This document shows positions 8,601 to 19,053 of a DNA stretch of 64,000 bases, piece by piece; position 1 is the first letter of the stretch; every line of letters begins with the position of its first letter. The stretch covers positions 186,001-250,000 of the forward strand of contig NZ_BONX01000044.1 of assembly GCF_016862935.1 (NCBI RefSeq). The letters run 5' to 3'. Origin of the DNA: Plantactinospora mayteni (GTDB lineage Bacteria; Actinomycetota; Actinomycetes; Mycobacteriales; Micromonosporaceae). The position numbers were made by a program, and so were the translations under genes. The notes beneath the pieces are model-generated. The model saw nothing but the letters and a program-made list of their open reading frames with translations, was not told the origin of the DNA and did not search any database.

Positions 8601-9422
8601 TCAGGGCGTGGCCAGGAGTACGGCGTGCACCGTGTCCCAGATCGACTCGTTGGCGGCGACCAGCAGTCCGGCCCGCCCGTCGGCCGGGTCGTACGGGGTG
8701 CCGTCGAGCCGCCGGACCACTCCGCCGGCAGCCTCGACCAGCAGCGCTCCCGGCGCGTGGTCCCAGGGCAGCGTCCGCCAGAAGATCGCGAAGTGCTGCC
8801 GGTTATCCACAATATCCGCATATTCCTGCCCAGCGCAGTGTTGCCCGGGCAGCACCGCGCCGATCCGCCCGGCCCCGGCCGCCACCCGCTCCCGGAGTTC
8901 CACCGGCAGGAACCGGGCCGCCACCACGCCGCGCAGCGACCCGGCCGCGAGCGGCTCGGCGGTGGTCCGTACCGCCTCCCCGTCCCGGTACGCCCCGTCC
9001 CCGGCCCGGGCCACCAGCAGGCGGTCCGCCATCGGGTCGAGGATCCAGGCCGCCTCGGTACGCCCGCGTCGCCGCCGCGCCGCCATCACCGCGAACGGCT
9101 GCCGCCCGGCCGCGAAGTTCGCCGTACCGTCCAACGGATCGACCAACCACACCTCGCCCGGCCCGGCCAGCCGGTCGAGTACCTCCGGATCGGCGGCCAC
9201 CCCCTCCTCGCCGACCACCTCGGATTCCGGCCGGAGCCGGCGCAGCCCGGTGGTGATGATCTCCTCGGCCCGGCGGTCGGCCACCGTCACCACCTCGCCC
9301 GGAGCCTTCTCCGAGACGTCGGAATCGGCCAGGTGCCGGAACATCGGCAGGATGGCCTCGGCGGCGGCCCGGCGGAGCAGCGCCCCGACCTCCTCGACGA
9401 GCCGCGAATCGGGGTCAGCCAC
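8601..9422 (-). CDS. Inositol monophosphatase-family phosphatase
   Basis: This is a cytosolic, metal-dependent sugar or inositol phosphate phosphatase of 273 residues, the normal family length. The metal-binding signatures are intact: GEEG at about residue 72, [12 protein letters not shown] at about 91-102, and [15 protein letters not shown] near residue 218. Related enzymes remove phosphate from inositol-1-phosphate, histidinol phosphate, fructose-1,6-bisphosphate or PAP, and the sequence alone does not choose between them. The 5' end overlaps the CheY-like gene by eight bases, so it is probably co-transcribed with the signalling genes upstream. Confidence 0.88.
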   Translation of the reverse strand: MADPDSRLVEEVGALLRRAAAEAILPMFRHLADSDVSEKAPGEVVTVADRRAEEIITTGLRRLRPESEVVGEEGVAADPEVLDRLAGPGEVWLVDPLDGTANFAAGRQPFAVMAARRRRGRTEAAWILDPMADRLLVARAGDGAYRDGEAVRTTAEPLAAGSLRGVVAARFLPVELRERVAAGAGRIGAVLPGQHCAGQEYADIVDNRQHFAIFWRTLPWDHAPGALLVEAAGGVVRRLDGTPYDPADGRAGLLVAANESIWDTVHAVLLATP

Positions 9423-9867
9423 GCGGCGGAAGCTTCACGACGCTGACGAAGAACTCGTCGATCTGCCGGACCACCGAGATGAAGCGCTCGAAGTCGACCG
9501 GCTTCGTCACGTACGCGTTCGCGTGCAGTTGGTAGCTGCGCAGGATGTCCTCGTCGGCCTGCGAGGTGGTCAGCACCACCACCGGGATCCGGCACAACTG
9601 CTCGTCGCGCTTGATCTCGGCCAGCACCTCCCGGCCGTCCCGACGGGGCAGGTTGAGGTCGAGCAGGATCAGGTCCGGCGGTACGGCGTCGGCGTACTCG
9701 CCCTCCTGGCGCAGGTACGCCAGGGCCGCCGCGCCGTCGGAGACCACGGTGAGCCGGTTGCGCAGCTTGTGCTCCTCGAACGCCTCCTGCGTCATCAGCA
9801 CGTCACCCGGGTCGTCCTCGACCAGCAGCACCTCGATCGGGCTCTTGCCGTCCGCCGGTGCCGTCAT
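9415..9867 (-). CDS. Stand-alone response regulator receiver protein (CheY/Rcp1-like)
   Basis: This is a single receiver domain of about 150 residues with no output domain. The acidic pair is LLVEDDPGD, the phospho-accepting Asp lies in LILLDLNLP, the switch Thr in VVVLTTSQ and the conserved Lys in AYVTKPVD. The segment between strands resembles Rcp1-type regulators that partner bacteriophytochrome-like kinases. The ATG at 9867 overlaps the kinase stop (ATGA), which fixes the start and shows translational coupling. It probably shuttles phosphate from the adjacent CHASE3 kinase. Without an output domain, its effect must go through a partner protein. Confidence 0.9.
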   Translation of the reverse strand: MTAPADGKSPIEVLLVEDDPGDVLMTQEAFEEHKLRNRLTVVSDGAAALAYLRQEGEYADAVPPDLILLDLNLPRRDGREVLAEIKRDEQLCRIPVVVLTTSQADEDILRSYQLHANAYVTKPVDFERFISVVRQIDEFFVSVVKLPPRG

Positions 9868-11600
9868 CGGCCCCCCTCGTCGATCCACTCGTCCGTCAGG
9901 TCAGTCTGCTTCATGTCGCCGGCCGGCCGGGCCGACTCACCCGGCGCGGTGGCCTCGGCCTCCTTCCCGCTCGGCGACCCGGTGGCCGGGGCGGGCACGA
10001 CCGACCCGGCCCCTTCCGCACCGGTGGCCCCGGACGGCTCGGCCGGCTCCCGCGACTCTGGCGGTACGGGCAGGGTGAACCGGATCATCGTGCCCTCGGC
10101 CACCGCATCCGGGTCCACCCAGACCCGGCCGCCGTGATATTCGACGATCTTCTTCACGATGGCCAGCCCGATGCCGGTACCCGGATAGGCGTCCTTGGCG
10201 TGCAGCCGCTGGAAGATCACGAAAATCTTGTCCGCGAACTCGGGCTCGATGCCGATCCCGTTGTCCTGGCAACTGATCTCCCACTCGTCGCCCAGCCGTC
10301 GGGCCGAGATGTGCACCTTCGGCGCGACGTCCGGCCGGCGGAACTTGAGCGAGTTGCCCACCAGGTTGGCCAGCAGGTTGGCCAGCAGGGTCTCCTCGCC
10401 CCGGATCACCGGCAGGTCCGACCAGGTGAGTTCGCCGCCGACGTACCGCCGGGTGGACTCGGTCTGGCCGGCGACCTCGGCCATCACCGCGTTCAGGTCC
10501 ACGTCGGTGAAGCCGGTGGTGAGCCGGCCGATCCGGGAGAACGCCAGCAGGTCGTTGATCAGCCGCTGCATCCGCTGCGCCCCGTCGACCGCGAACGCGA
10601 TGTACTGATCGGCGCGCTCGTCGAGCTTGCCCGCGTACCGGCGTTGCAGGAGCTGGCAGAAGCTGGCCACCTTGCGCAGCGGCTCCTGGAGGTCGTGCGA
10701 GGCGACGTAGGCGAACTGCTCCAGGTCGCGGTTGGACCGGACCAGTTCCTCGGCCTGCTTCTCCAGTTGGCTGTTGACCCACTCGATCCGTTCCCGGGCC
10801 TGCCGTACCTCCGCCAGGTCGGCGGCGATCCGGCGGCGCATCCCGTCGATGTCGCCGGCCAACCCGGCCAGCTCCGGCGGCCCGACCTGCTCGATCTCCC
10901 GCTGGTAGGCCCCGCCGGCCACCTCCCGCACCTGCCCGGCCAGCGCGGTGACCGGGCCGATCACCAGCCGGTTCAGCGAGGTCAGCAGGGCCAGCCCGGC
11001 CAGCACCACCACGACCGCGGCCAGGATCAACAGCAGCACGAGGGCGTTGCCGGTCGCCCGGGCGTTCGTCGCGACGGTGTTGCGCAACGCCAGGAGCGAC
11101 TGCTGCAACGCCTCCACCTCGCCGCGCAACGCGGTGAAGCGGGCGTTGGTCTGGGCGGTCAGGTACGCCTGCGCCACCTCCGGCCCGCTCCGCACCGTCA
11201 GCTCGATCGCCGGCTCGGCCACCACCGCCCGCCACTGCCGGGCGTGGTCCCGGACCGCGTGCAGCTCGCGGCGGATCTCCGGGTGGTCGTCCAGGAGCGC
11301 GTCCATCGAGGCGATCAGCGCCGCCTCCCGCTGCTGGCCGTCCCGGTACGGCGCGAGGTCGGCGTCGTTGGCGCTGACGGCGTAGCCGCGTACCCCGGTC
11401 TGCTGGTCGACCAGGGCGCTGAGCAGTGCCTGACCGTCGGTTCGCAGCGGGCCGGTCTTGGTGAGCAGGGTGTCCAGGTGTTGCCGGTTGCTGGTGGCGA
11501 CCACCGCGGCGCTGACCGCCAGCAGGCCGAGCACCACGCCGACGATCACGCAGAGCGCGGTGACCCGGCGGCGCAGCGTCCACCGTACCGGTGCCCTCAC
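9864..11600 (-). CDS. Membrane sensor histidine kinase with CHASE3 and HAMP domains
   Basis: This is a 578-residue kinase. An N-terminal helix (about residues 12-32) is followed by an extracytoplasmic CHASE3-type helical sensor (about 40-175, with [11 protein letters not shown]). A second membrane helix and a HAMP linker (about 185-250) come next. The HisKA dimerisation domain holds the phospho-accepting His in [14 protein letters not shown] (about residue 302). The ATPase domain has N, G1 and G2 boxes ([30 protein letters not shown]). The last 60 or so residues form a low-complexity tail. The GTG start overlaps the PP2C gene stop, and the stop overlaps the CheY gene start, so all three proteins form one signalling unit. 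Confidence 0.92.
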   Translation of the reverse strand: MRAPVRWTLRRRVTALCVIVGVVLGLLAVSAAVVATSNRQHLDTLLTKTGPLRTDGQALLSALVDQQTGVRGYAVSANDADLAPYRDGQQREAALIASMDALLDDHPEIRRELHAVRDHARQWRAVVAEPAIELTVRSGPEVAQAYLTAQTNARFTALRGEVEALQQSLLALRNTVATNARATGNALVLLLILAAVVVVLAGLALLTSLNRLVIGPVTALAGQVREVAGGAYQREIEQVGPPELAGLAGDIDGMRRRIAADLAEVRQARERIEWVNSQLEKQAEELVRSNRDLEQFAYVASHDLQEPLRKVASFCQLLQRRYAGKLDERADQYIAFAVDGAQRMQRLINDLLAFSRIGRLTTGFTDVDLNAVMAEVAGQTESTRRYVGGELTWSDLPVIRGEETLLANLLANLVGNSLKFRRPDVAPKVHISARRLGDEWEISCQDNGIGIEPEFADKIFVIFQRLHAKDAYPGTGIGLAIVKKIVEYHGGRVWVDPDAVAEGTMIRFTLPVPPESREPAEPSGATGAEGAGSVVPAPATGSPSGKEAEATAPGESARPAGDMKQTDLTDEWIDEGGR

Positions 11601-12823
11601 CGCCCCTCCCCCCGGCTGACCAGCAACATCGCCACGTCGTCGGCGAGCGGACCGCCGTTGTACTCCTCGGCCCGCTCCACCAGCCAGCCGGGCAGCTCCG
11701 GCAGGCCCACCCGACGGGTGTCCGGATCGGCCACCAGCCTGCTCAGCCCGGATACGTCCAGCCGCTCGTCGCCGTCGCCGATCCGCCCCTCGATGAGCCC
11801 GTCCGTATACATCAGCAGCGACCAGTCCTCGGTATCGAAGCGCAGCTCGTGGGCGACCGGCGGCCGGGGGCGTACCCCGAGCAGCAGCCCGTGCGGCGCC
11901 GGCACCGGTACCACCCGGCCCCCGGCGAGCAGCAGCGGCGGCGGATGGCCGGCGAGCCGTACGGTGGCCCGGTTGCCGGCCAGGTCCAGCCGGACGGCGG
12001 CGACGGTGGCGAAGATCTCCCGGGCCGACCGCTCGCTCATCAGCACCTGCTCCAGCGCCGGCAGTACCTGCTCGTCCGGGACCCCGGCGAGCACCAGGGC
12101 CCGCCAGGCGACCCGGAGTTCGACGCCGAGCGCGGCCTCGTCCACCCCGTGCCCGCAGACGTCGCCGACGATCAGGTCGATCCGGTCCGGGCTGGTCTGC
12201 ACCACGTCGTAGAAGTCGCCGCCGATCAGCGCCTCGTGCCGGCCGGGGCGATAGAAGGGGTGCACCTGCACCAGGTCGGTGTCGATCAACGGCTGGGGCA
12301 GCAGGCCGCGTTCCAACCGGGCGGACTCAGCCTGGCGCAGCTCCACCTCGCGCAGCCGCCGGGTGTTCTCGTCGGCCCGCTTCCGCTCCACCGCGTAGCG
12401 CAGGGCCCGGGCCAGCAGCACCCCGTCGACCTGGCCCTTGACCAGGTAGTCCTGGGCGCCCTCGGCGACCGCGCCGATGCCGAGGTGCTCGTCTGAGCGG
12501 CCGGTCAGCACGCAGACGGCGGCACCGCTGGACATCCCGAGTACCTGGCGGAGCCCGTCCAGGCCCTGCGCGTCCGGCAGGCCGAGGTCGAGCAGTACGC
12601 AGTCGACACCGGAAACCTGCGACCGGGCGGCGTTCAGACTGTTCGCGACGAGCAGGTCGATGCCGTCGCCGGTCTCGGCGAGCAGTTCGCCGACCAGGAA
12701 GGCGTCGGCGTCGTCGTCCTCGATCAGCAGCACGCGCAGCCGCTCCCGGGGCGGCAGCTTGGCGTGCCGCCCGAGCCCGCCGTGCGGGTACGCCGGCGCG
12801 GGTACGACGGACGATCCGGTCAC
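11597..12823 (-). CDS. Response regulator fused to SpoIIE/RsbU-type PP2C phosphatase
   Basis: This protein has an N-terminal receiver domain (LIEDDDADAF, then VLLDLGLPDA with the acceptor Asp, then YLVKG), a short helical linker, and a C-terminal PPM/PP2C serine phosphatase of the SpoIIE class (GGDFYDVV, VGDVCGHGVDEA, LLMYTDGLIEGR, and a final DDVAMLLV). Proteins of this build dephosphorylate anti-anti-sigma factors and so switch stress-sigma or similar partner circuits. The GTG at 12823 is preferred because GAGGGGAG lies eight bases upstream; an upstream in-frame GTG at 12880 lacks a ribosome site. No anti-sigma or STAS gene is in the window, so the target is encoded elsewhere. Confidence 0.9.
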   Translation of the reverse strand: MTGSSVVPAPAYPHGGLGRHAKLPPRERLRVLLIEDDDADAFLVGELLAETGDGIDLLVANSLNAARSQVSGVDCVLLDLGLPDAQGLDGLRQVLGMSSGAAVCVLTGRSDEHLGIGAVAEGAQDYLVKGQVDGVLLARALRYAVERKRADENTRRLREVELRQAESARLERGLLPQPLIDTDLVQVHPFYRPGRHEALIGGDFYDVVQTSPDRIDLIVGDVCGHGVDEAALGVELRVAWRALVLAGVPDEQVLPALEQVLMSERSAREIFATVAAVRLDLAGNRATVRLAGHPPPLLLAGGRVVPVPAPHGLLLGVRPRPPVAHELRFDTEDWSLLMYTDGLIEGRIGDGDERLDVSGLSRLVADPDTRRVGLPELPGWLVERAEEYNGGPLADDVAMLLVSRGEGR

Positions 12824-13019
12824 CGGGCCGCTCCCCTCGATCCGGTCACGACGCCTCCTCGATCCGCTCCTCGCCGTCACGACCGAGCCGTTCCGTCACC
12901 CGGCCCTCCGTGCCCCGTCCGGTCGGGTCCGGCCCACGCCCACGACGACAATCCGCGCCGATCCTGTACCACCCAACGCTGCCACACAACAGAGGTGGCG
13001 CCGACCCGGCGCCCCGGCG

Positions 13020-13382
13020 TCACCGTGGGGCTTCCGCCGAGCCGGCCGGGTCCCGCAGGCGTACCTGTTCGGCCTGGTCTGCGATCACCTGCCCGAGCAC
13101 CCCGTGCAGCCGGCCGCAGTCGAGGCAGTGCAGGTTCTCGTCCAGCCGACGGCTCCCGCAACTCGCGCAGGTGCCCCGGTCGGCCCGGTCCCGATAGCCG
13201 GCCAGCGCCTCGGCCAGCGCCCGGGCCAGGTGCGGGGTGAGCGGAATCGTCCCGGCCTCTCCACCGGACCGGACGTCGACGACGCCGACCGGCGCGGCAT
13301 CCGGCTCGGGGTCGTACGGCGCGACCCGGGCGACGAAGTCGCGCAGCACGGCGACGGGATCGGTCACTCGGTACCTGGACAT
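13020..13382 (-). CDS. Small zinc-ribbon-like protein of unknown function
   Basis: I do not recognise the family. The 120-residue product starts MSRYRV at the ATG at 13382. The C-terminal half carries two CxxC knuckles (CASCGSRR and, ten residues on, CLDCGRLHG), a compact four-cysteine zinc ribbon. The N-terminal 70 residues contain an Asp- and Pro-rich stretch and an amphipathic helix. There is no signal peptide or membrane segment. It is a single gene between the signalling operon and the divergent M28 peptidase. A role in nucleic-acid binding or as a protein adaptor is possible but is only inference from the ribbon. Confidence 0.7.
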   Translation of the reverse strand: MSRYRVTDPVAVLRDFVARVAPYDPEPDAAPVGVVDVRSGGEAGTIPLTPHLARALAEALAGYRDRADRGTCASCGSRRLDENLHCLDCGRLHGVLGQVIADQAEQVRLRDPAGSAEAPR

Positions 13383-13486
13383 GCGTATCACGCTATGCGA
13401 CCGGTCGTCCGCAGGGTGACCCGGCCGGCCGGGGAACGGGCCGACCGCGATGATGGCAGTCGCTGCCGACCCCCCTGGAGGCACCC

Positions 13487-15985
13487 GTGCCCACCCCCGA
13501 GCACCACTCCCCCGCCGACCCACCACCTCCCGACCCGCCCGCCGACGACCCGGCCCGCACCGGCCCGCCCGACACCGATCCACCGCATTCCGCCGCCCCT
13601 CGGGCGATCGAGCCCTCGGTGACAGTTCTGCCCGCTTCCGAGCGGGCGCTGGCCCGACCTCGGCGTCGGTTGCCGGCCGCGCTGGCGGCCCTGGCCGCGC
13701 TGCTGGCCGTCGGGGTGGTCACCGGGCTCGGTCTGGGTACCCCGGACCCGGCCGGGCTCGACGCGCCGGCCGACGAGTTCAGCGCGGAGCGGGCGTACCA
13801 GCACCTCCGGACGATCGCGGCGGAGCCGCACGCCGCCGGCAGTCCGGCCGCGGAGCGGGTACGGAGCCACCTGGAGAGCACTCTGCGGGATCTCGGTCTG
13901 GCTCCGGAGTCGCAGGACACCGTCGCCGAGGAGGCGGGGCAGCTCAGCGGCGGCGCGGGCGGCGCGACGCTGGCCCGGGTACGCAACGTGGTCGCCCGGA
14001 TCCCCGGCACCGATCCCACCGGACGGGTCTTCCTGGTCGCCCACTACGACTCGGTGCAGACCGGCCCGGGCGGCAACGACGACGGGGCCGGCACCTCGGC
14101 GCTGCTGGAGGTGGCCCGGGCACTGACCGAGGGCGAACGCCCGCGCAACGACGTCGTACTGGTCTTCACCGACGCCGAGGAAGCCTGCCTCTGCGGCGCC
14201 TCGGCGTTCGCCGCCGACCATCCGCTGGCCGCCGACGGTGGCGTGGTGCTCAACCTGGAGGCGCGGGGCAGCACCGGTCCGGTGATCATGTTCGAGACCT
14301 CGCTGCGCAACGCCGGTCTGGTGGAGGTCTTCGGCCGGGCCGCGCCGTACCCGGTGGGTACCTCGTTCGCGGTCGAGGTCTATCGGCTGCTGCCCAACGA
14401 CACCGACTTCACCGCCTTCCTCGAACACGGTTTCACCGGGCTGAACGCCGCCTACATCGACGGCGCCGCGCTCTATCACACCCCGCTGGACACCCCGGCG
14501 AGCGTCGACCGGGGCAGCCTGCAACAGCACGGGGCGAACGCGCTCGGGCTGGCCCGGGAGTTCGGCGCGGTCGACCTGACCCGGCTGGACGCCAGCGGGG
14601 ACGCCACGTACTTCCCGCTGCCCGGCGGGCTGGCCCGGTATCCCGGATGGCTCACCCTGCCGCTCGCGCTGCTGGCGCTGGCCGGGGTCGGGGTACTCGG
14701 CTGGGCCGTCCGGCGGCGGGGGCGCGCGTCGGGGCCGCGACTCGCCGCCGGGTTCGGGCTGGCGCTGCTGCCGATCGTGCTCGCGCCGGTCGGGGCGCAA
14801 CTGCTCTGGGTCGGGATCACCGCGATCCGGCCGGGCTACGCCACGCTGCTCGACCCGTACCGTCCACTGTGGTACCGGCTGGCGGTGCTGGCGCTCGCCG
14901 CGGCGGTGCTGTTCGGCTGGTACGCGCTGACCCGCCGACGTACCGGCCCGGCGGCACTCGCCGTCGGCGGGCTGGGCTGGCTGGCCGTACTCGGGGTGCT
15001 GCTCGCCGTCGTCGCCCCCGGCGGGGCGTACCTGACCATCCTGCCGGCGCTGGCCGGCGTGCTGGCCGGACTGCTGGCCCTGGCCGTACGCCGGGACGGC
15101 CCGTGGCCGGTGGTCGCGGTGACCGCCGGCGCGGCGGTCGGAGTACTCGTGCTGCTGCCCACCGTCGTGCTGCTCTTCCCGGCGCTCGGCATGGCGATGG
15201 GCGGAGTCGGTGCGCTCTTCGCGGTGCTGCTCGGGCTCGCCGCGCTGCCCGTGGTCGACCTGCTGCACCCGGTGGCCGGCGGACAGCGTGGCATGGCCGC
15301 GCTGCGGGCCCGGCGGCGCGGCGCGCTGCCCGCGCTGGCCGCGCTGCTCGGCATCCTGATCTTCAGCGGTACCGGCCTGGTGGTCGACCGGTTCGACGCC
15401 GCGCACCCGGTGCCGACCCACCTGATGTACGCGCTGGACGCCGACACCGGCACGGCCCGCTGGCTCAGCGAGGAGACCGATCCACAGCCCTGGACCGCCC
15501 AGTACGTCGACGGTCCCAGCCGGATCGGCGACACCTTCCCGGTCTTCGGCGACGAGGAACTGCGCGCCGGCCCGGCCGAACCCGCCGCCCTGCCCCCGCC
15601 CCGGCTCGACCCGCTCGCCGACGTCACCGAGTCCGGCGTGCGTACGCTGCGCGTCCGGCTCCTCCCACAACGCCCGGTACGGTTCGCCGCGCTGCACGTC
15701 GACCCGGCGACCGCCGTCGTCGTCTCGGCCCGGGTCGCCGGCCGGGAGATCCGGGTCGACGGCCCGGAGCCGTTCGGCGTGGTGTTCCACGCCCCGCCCG
15801 CCGAGGGTATCGAGATCGAGCTGCGGCTCCGCCCGACCGGCGCCGGCCCGGTACGGCTGCGGGCGATGGACGCCAGCGACGGCCTCGCCGGGCTGCCCGG
15901 CTTCCGCCCACGCCCGCCGGACGTCGGCGTGGTCGGATCGCACAGCTCCGAACTGGTCGCGGTGGCCCGGACGTATCCGATGTAA
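13487..15985 (+). CDS. Membrane-anchored M28-family zinc aminopeptidase-like protein
   Basis: This 832-residue protein begins with a Pro/Asp-rich cytoplasmic tail, a membrane helix (about 65-85) and then an M28 peptidase domain outside the cell. The co-catalytic zinc ligands are visible in order: AHYDSV (His, about 186), GGNDDGAG (Asp, about 197), FTDAEEA (Glu pair, about 229), NLEARG (about 256) and ALYHTPLD (His, about 331). After about residue 380 there are roughly eight membrane helices and a final beta-rich domain of about 150 residues. The layout resembles eukaryotic Fxna/ERMP1-type proteases and their bacterial relatives. GTG at 13487 follows GGAGG. The substrate is unknown. Confidence 0.87.
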   Translation: MPTPEHHSPADPPPPDPPADDPARTGPPDTDPPHSAAPRAIEPSVTVLPASERALARPRRRLPAALAALAALLAVGVVTGLGLGTPDPAGLDAPADEFSAERAYQHLRTIAAEPHAAGSPAAERVRSHLESTLRDLGLAPESQDTVAEEAGQLSGGAGGATLARVRNVVARIPGTDPTGRVFLVAHYDSVQTGPGGNDDGAGTSALLEVARALTEGERPRNDVVLVFTDAEEACLCGASAFAADHPLAADGGVVLNLEARGSTGPVIMFETSLRNAGLVEVFGRAAPYPVGTSFAVEVYRLLPNDTDFTAFLEHGFTGLNAAYIDGAALYHTPLDTPASVDRGSLQQHGANALGLAREFGAVDLTRLDASGDATYFPLPGGLARYPGWLTLPLALLALAGVGVLGWAVRRRGRASGPRLAAGFGLALLPIVLAPVGAQLLWVGITAIRPGYATLLDPYRPLWYRLAVLALAAAVLFGWYALTRRRTGPAALAVGGLGWLAVLGVLLAVVAPGGAYLTILPALAGVLAGLLALAVRRDGPWPVVAVTAGAAVGVLVLLPTVVLLFPALGMAMGGVGALFAVLLGLAALPVVDLLHPVAGGQRGMAALRARRRGALPALAALLGILIFSGTGLVVDRFDAAHPVPTHLMYALDADTGTARWLSEETDPQPWTAQYVDGPSRIGDTFPVFGDEELRAGPAEPAALPPPRLDPLADVTESGVRTLRVRLLPQRPVRFAALHVDPATAVVVSARVAGREIRVDGPEPFGVVFHAPPAEGIEIELRLRPTGAGPVRLRAMDASDGLAGLPGFRPRPPDVGVVGSHSSELVAVARTYPM

Positions 15986-16016
15986 CACGATCGTCGCCCG
16001 GAACGCCTTCCAGGTA

Positions 16017-16037
16017 CCGGACATCCGAGATGTCCGG
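16017..16037. terminator. Short perfect hairpin after the M28 peptidase gene
   Basis: CCGGACATC, CGA and GATGTCCGG make a perfect nine-base stem with a three-base loop, 32 bases past the peptidase stop. There is no U-tract, as is usual for terminators in GC-rich actinomycetes. It could instead be a protein-binding dyad. Confidence 0.5.
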
Positions 16038-16082
16038 CTGACGGCCCATCGCATTAGAACGGGCCAGGTGCGGTGGGCCGGT

Positions 16083-16115
16083 CTCCGGCCGGCGGCGGCC
16101 AGCCGCCGGCCGGAG
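16083..16115. terminator. Strong bidirectional terminator between convergent peptidase and GH9 genes
   Basis: A perfect 14-base inverted repeat (CTCCGGCCGGCGGC and its complement) encloses the five-base loop GGCCA. It lies between the ends of the plus-strand peptidase gene and the minus-strand cellulase gene, so it can serve both transcripts. Confidence 0.75.
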
Positions 16116-16165
16116 TCCACGCGCTGGATCGTCCGGCGCGGCGGCCGGGCGCCGCCGCCGTCCCG

Positions 16166-18454
16166 TCAGCGCCGGTGGTGCCGGGCGTCGCCGTTGTCCT
16201 GGTCGGCGACGAAGGCCGCGATCCAGGCCAGTGGCGCGTTCCAGTTGATGGTCAGCTCGTTCGTCGCCCACGACTCGATGTCGTCGATGTAGCAGAACTG
16301 CGGCGCGCAGCCGCGCAGCTTCTGCTGGGCGACCGGGTCCTGGATGGCCGAGTTCGGGCCGCCGGAGAGGGTACCCCGGGGCGGGTTGGGCAGCTCGGGG
16401 TTGAGCTGGCGGGCATACCAGCGGCTGTGCTGGTTGCGCGAGGCCACCTCGCCGTAGCCGGTCACGTACGACTGGTTCAGGGCGTTGCGGCCGAAGATGT
16501 AGTCCATCGTCTGCGCCACCCCGTCCCGGTAGCGGTCCTTCCCGGTCAGGTCGAACGCGGTGGCCAGCACGATGGCGTTGTTCACGATCAGGTTGTTGGA
16601 GCCCCAGTCGAAGAGGTTGTCCGACGGGTCGTACGGGATGCCGTACGGGTGTGCCGTGAGGGTGGCCAGGTAGCGGTCGGCGCCCTGGGCGACCGAGGCG
16701 CGTACCCGGGCACGGTCCGGCAGGTTGTTCGGCACCGTCGCCAGTTGCAGCCGGCCGAGCGCGGCGGTGTTGCCCCAGTCCATTCCGCGCTCCCGCCAGA
16801 CGTCTCCGGTGTGGTGCGGCGAGCGGAGCACGAAGTCGCGGTACTCCCTCGCCCCGGTGCTCAGGTAGAGCTCGGCGGCGGCCCAGTAGAACTCGTCGCT
16901 GACGTCGGCGTCGTTGTACGCGCCGCCGCCGTTGGCGTCGGCCGGGTCGGCGTACCGCTCGGGGTTGGCCAACGCGGCGGCCCAGGCCGTCTTGGCGGCG
17001 GCCAGGTTGCGGTCGGCGAACCGCCGGTCGTACGGCCGGAAGACCCGGGCCGCCTGTGCGGCGGTGGCGGCCAGGTTGAGGGTGGCGGCGGTGGACGGCG
17101 GGTGCAGTTCCCGCCGCTTCTCGTCGAGGTGCGGCAGCAGCGGCAGGCCGGTCCACGAGTCGTCGTGGATCTTGTGGTGGGCCATCCCGGCCAGCGGCTT
17201 ACCGGCCGGCACCTGCATGCTGAGCAGGAACTCCTGCTCCCAGCGCGCCTCGTCGAGGATGTCCGGCACCCGGTTGCCGCTCTCCGGCAGGTTCAGGGTC
17301 CGGTCGCCGAGCCGCCACGGCTGCCCGGTGCCGGCCCGGGTGGAGCGCTCGTACTCGCTCATCAGCTGGTGCACCGAGATGCCGCCGTTGACCACGTACT
17401 TGCCGTGGTCGCCGGCGTCGTACCAGCCGCCGGAGACGTCCAGGGTGTAGTCGCAGACGCCGGGCTGGCAGGGCACCGAGGTGTCGCCCTGGTTCGGCGC
17501 CACCCCGACGTGTCCGGCCGGCCGGCCGTAGCCGGGGCGGAGCGCGTCGGAGATCTCGGTGCCGCTGCGCTGGGTGTAGTAGAACTTCAGCGCGTCGGTG
17601 CGGAGCTGCTCGTAGAAGTCGGCGCCGATGTCGAACGGCCGGCTGGTCTCGCCGTCGGCGGTCAGCGTGTAGCCGGTGCCGGGCCGGGTGAAGTGCCCGA
17701 AGTCGATGGTGTGCACGTTCTGCCCGGAGGAGCGGTCGACGCCGCGCGGGGTCGTCCGGCCCTGCTTGACGAGCCGGCCGGCACCGTCGCGGAGCTGGAA
17801 CGGCAGCGGGCTGGTCGCCTCGGTGACCACGGTGGCGTTCTTCGGCCCCTTCGGCAGGTAGCCGACCTGGTTGACCCGGACTCGCGGACCGGTGTCCGGG
17901 ACGTAGACGTCCGGCTCGGCGCCGCCGGTCAGCGAGATGTCGTCCAGGCAGACCGTCCACGGCTCGACACTGCCGCCGAGTTGGAAGGCGACCTGGGCGT
18001 TCGGCAGGTCGACCGGGGAGGTGAAGGTGTAGCGGTACCCGTTGCCGGAGACGCTCAGCTCGGGACTGGCCGACAGATACTGCGTGTACGGGTCGACCGG
18101 CAACTGGACCAGGGCCCGGCCGACCTTGTTCGGGGTGGCCTGGCCGAAGAACCGGAACTCGTACGACTCACCGGCGACCAGCGCCACGTTGTCCTGCCCG
18201 ATAATCACGTCCCACGGATTGACCGTGCCGCCGGGAATCCCGGCGCAGAGCTGGCCGGTGCTGGAGTCGAGGGTGAGGTTGCCAGTGCCCCACCAGGGGG
18301 CATGGCCGTTGTCGAAGGTGCCGTTGACGATCTGCTCCGGCGCCTCGTCGGCGGCGGACGCGGCGGTCACGGGTGCGGTCAGCACACTGGCGGCCAGCGC
18401 CGCGACGCTGACGGCGGCGAGTGGGACGGTACGCGGCGAGCGGGGTCTGAGCAC
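16166..18454 (-). CDS. Secreted glycoside hydrolase family 9 cellulase with N-terminal carbohydrate-binding module
   Basis: This is an exported endoglucanase-type enzyme of 762 residues. In order: signal peptide (about 1-34), a CBM4/9-like module (about 38-175, VNGTFDNG to CLDDISLTG), an Ig-like CelD_N domain (about 190-275, VNQVGYLP) and the (alpha/alpha)6 GH9 catalytic domain (about 285-755). The catalytic base motif is [13 protein letters not shown] (about residue 345). The general acid Glu lies in [16 protein letters not shown] near the C-terminus, and the VTGYGE and NPPRG signatures are also present. It would cut cellulose or mixed beta-glucans outside the cell. A CebR-type operator 79 bases upstream fits cellobiose-induced control. 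Confidence 0.94.
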   Translation of the reverse strand: MLRPRSPRTVPLAAVSVAALAASVLTAPVTAASAADEAPEQIVNGTFDNGHAPWWGTGNLTLDSSTGQLCAGIPGGTVNPWDVIIGQDNVALVAGESYEFRFFGQATPNKVGRALVQLPVDPYTQYLSASPELSVSGNGYRYTFTSPVDLPNAQVAFQLGGSVEPWTVCLDDISLTGGAEPDVYVPDTGPRVRVNQVGYLPKGPKNATVVTEATSPLPFQLRDGAGRLVKQGRTTPRGVDRSSGQNVHTIDFGHFTRPGTGYTLTADGETSRPFDIGADFYEQLRTDALKFYYTQRSGTEISDALRPGYGRPAGHVGVAPNQGDTSVPCQPGVCDYTLDVSGGWYDAGDHGKYVVNGGISVHQLMSEYERSTRAGTGQPWRLGDRTLNLPESGNRVPDILDEARWEQEFLLSMQVPAGKPLAGMAHHKIHDDSWTGLPLLPHLDEKRRELHPPSTAATLNLAATAAQAARVFRPYDRRFADRNLAAAKTAWAAALANPERYADPADANGGGAYNDADVSDEFYWAAAELYLSTGAREYRDFVLRSPHHTGDVWRERGMDWGNTAALGRLQLATVPNNLPDRARVRASVAQGADRYLATLTAHPYGIPYDPSDNLFDWGSNNLIVNNAIVLATAFDLTGKDRYRDGVAQTMDYIFGRNALNQSYVTGYGEVASRNQHSRWYARQLNPELPNPPRGTLSGGPNSAIQDPVAQQKLRGCAPQFCYIDDIESWATNELTINWNAPLAWIAAFVADQDNGDARHHRR

Positions 18455-19053
18455 GTCATTCCTTCCGGTGGGCGCGGTGACCGGGTGGCCGGTACCGCCG
18501 GGCAGGGGTGGTACGACGTGAACCGAGATCTATGGAAGCGCTCCCAGTCCGGGAATACCGGGAGATTGACATCGAGTTTCCGACCTGTCAACCGGCCGCT
18601 CGGCAACGCGGCGACGGATGGCGGACGGATGGCGACGATATATCCCGCCGAAGCGGGACAGCCCGGCTCCGTCCACCCCGGACGATCGACCGATCGGCCG
18701 ACGACCGGCCCACCGACCAGCATCCTCCGGCCGACATCCTCCGGCCGGCGGCGTGCCGGTTGAGCGGCACGTCGACCCGGAACAGACCGAGATCGCCACC
18801 GCACGAAGCCCTGCGGTCACTTGGAGTAGTCGCCAAGGGTTGGGGTGAATGAAACTCCCTGGTCGCCGCGAATTGGACCGGCCGAGCGTCCGGGAGTATC
18901 GCCACTGACGGTAATTGACGGCTGCAATTTCCAGCCGGCGCCGGCGCCGGCGAATCCAAATTGACGTGTCGAGGTGCCGACCGGCGCCTCCGCAACCGGG
19001 TATCCGGCAGCAGACGCCCACTGCACGGGTATGACCTCCGTTAATATGGCCTA
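18455..19053. promoter_or_regulatory. Divergent 600-base control region between GH9 cellulase and D-amino-acid oxidase-like gene
   Basis: This stretch holds no supportable gene. It contains the CebR-type operator (18533-18546) for the cellulase. On the right a -10-like TAATAT (19042-19047) sits only seven bases before the ATG of the oxidase gene, which would give a leaderless or nearly leaderless transcript. The middle part contains several short imperfect GCCGGCG dyads, as expected from GC-rich spacer DNA. The region is noticeably less GC-rich near 18830-18970 than the flanking genes. Confidence 0.5.
18533..18546. promoter_or_regulatory. CebR/CelR-type LacI-family operator upstream of the GH9 cellulase
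   Basis: TGGAAGCGCTCCCA matches the actinobacterial cellulose-utilisation operator TGGGAGCGCTCCCA at 13 of 14 positions. In Streptomyces and Thermobifida this box is bound by CebR/CelR and released by cello-oligosaccharides. Its place 79 bases before the start of a cellulase gene is exactly what the known system predicts. No cebR gene is in the window. Confidence 0.82.

Noticed and set aside
13388-16120. Long minus-strand frame across the M28 peptidase gene
   Set aside because: It is an antisense shadow of a gene with intact zinc ligands; no motifs are found in the minus frame.
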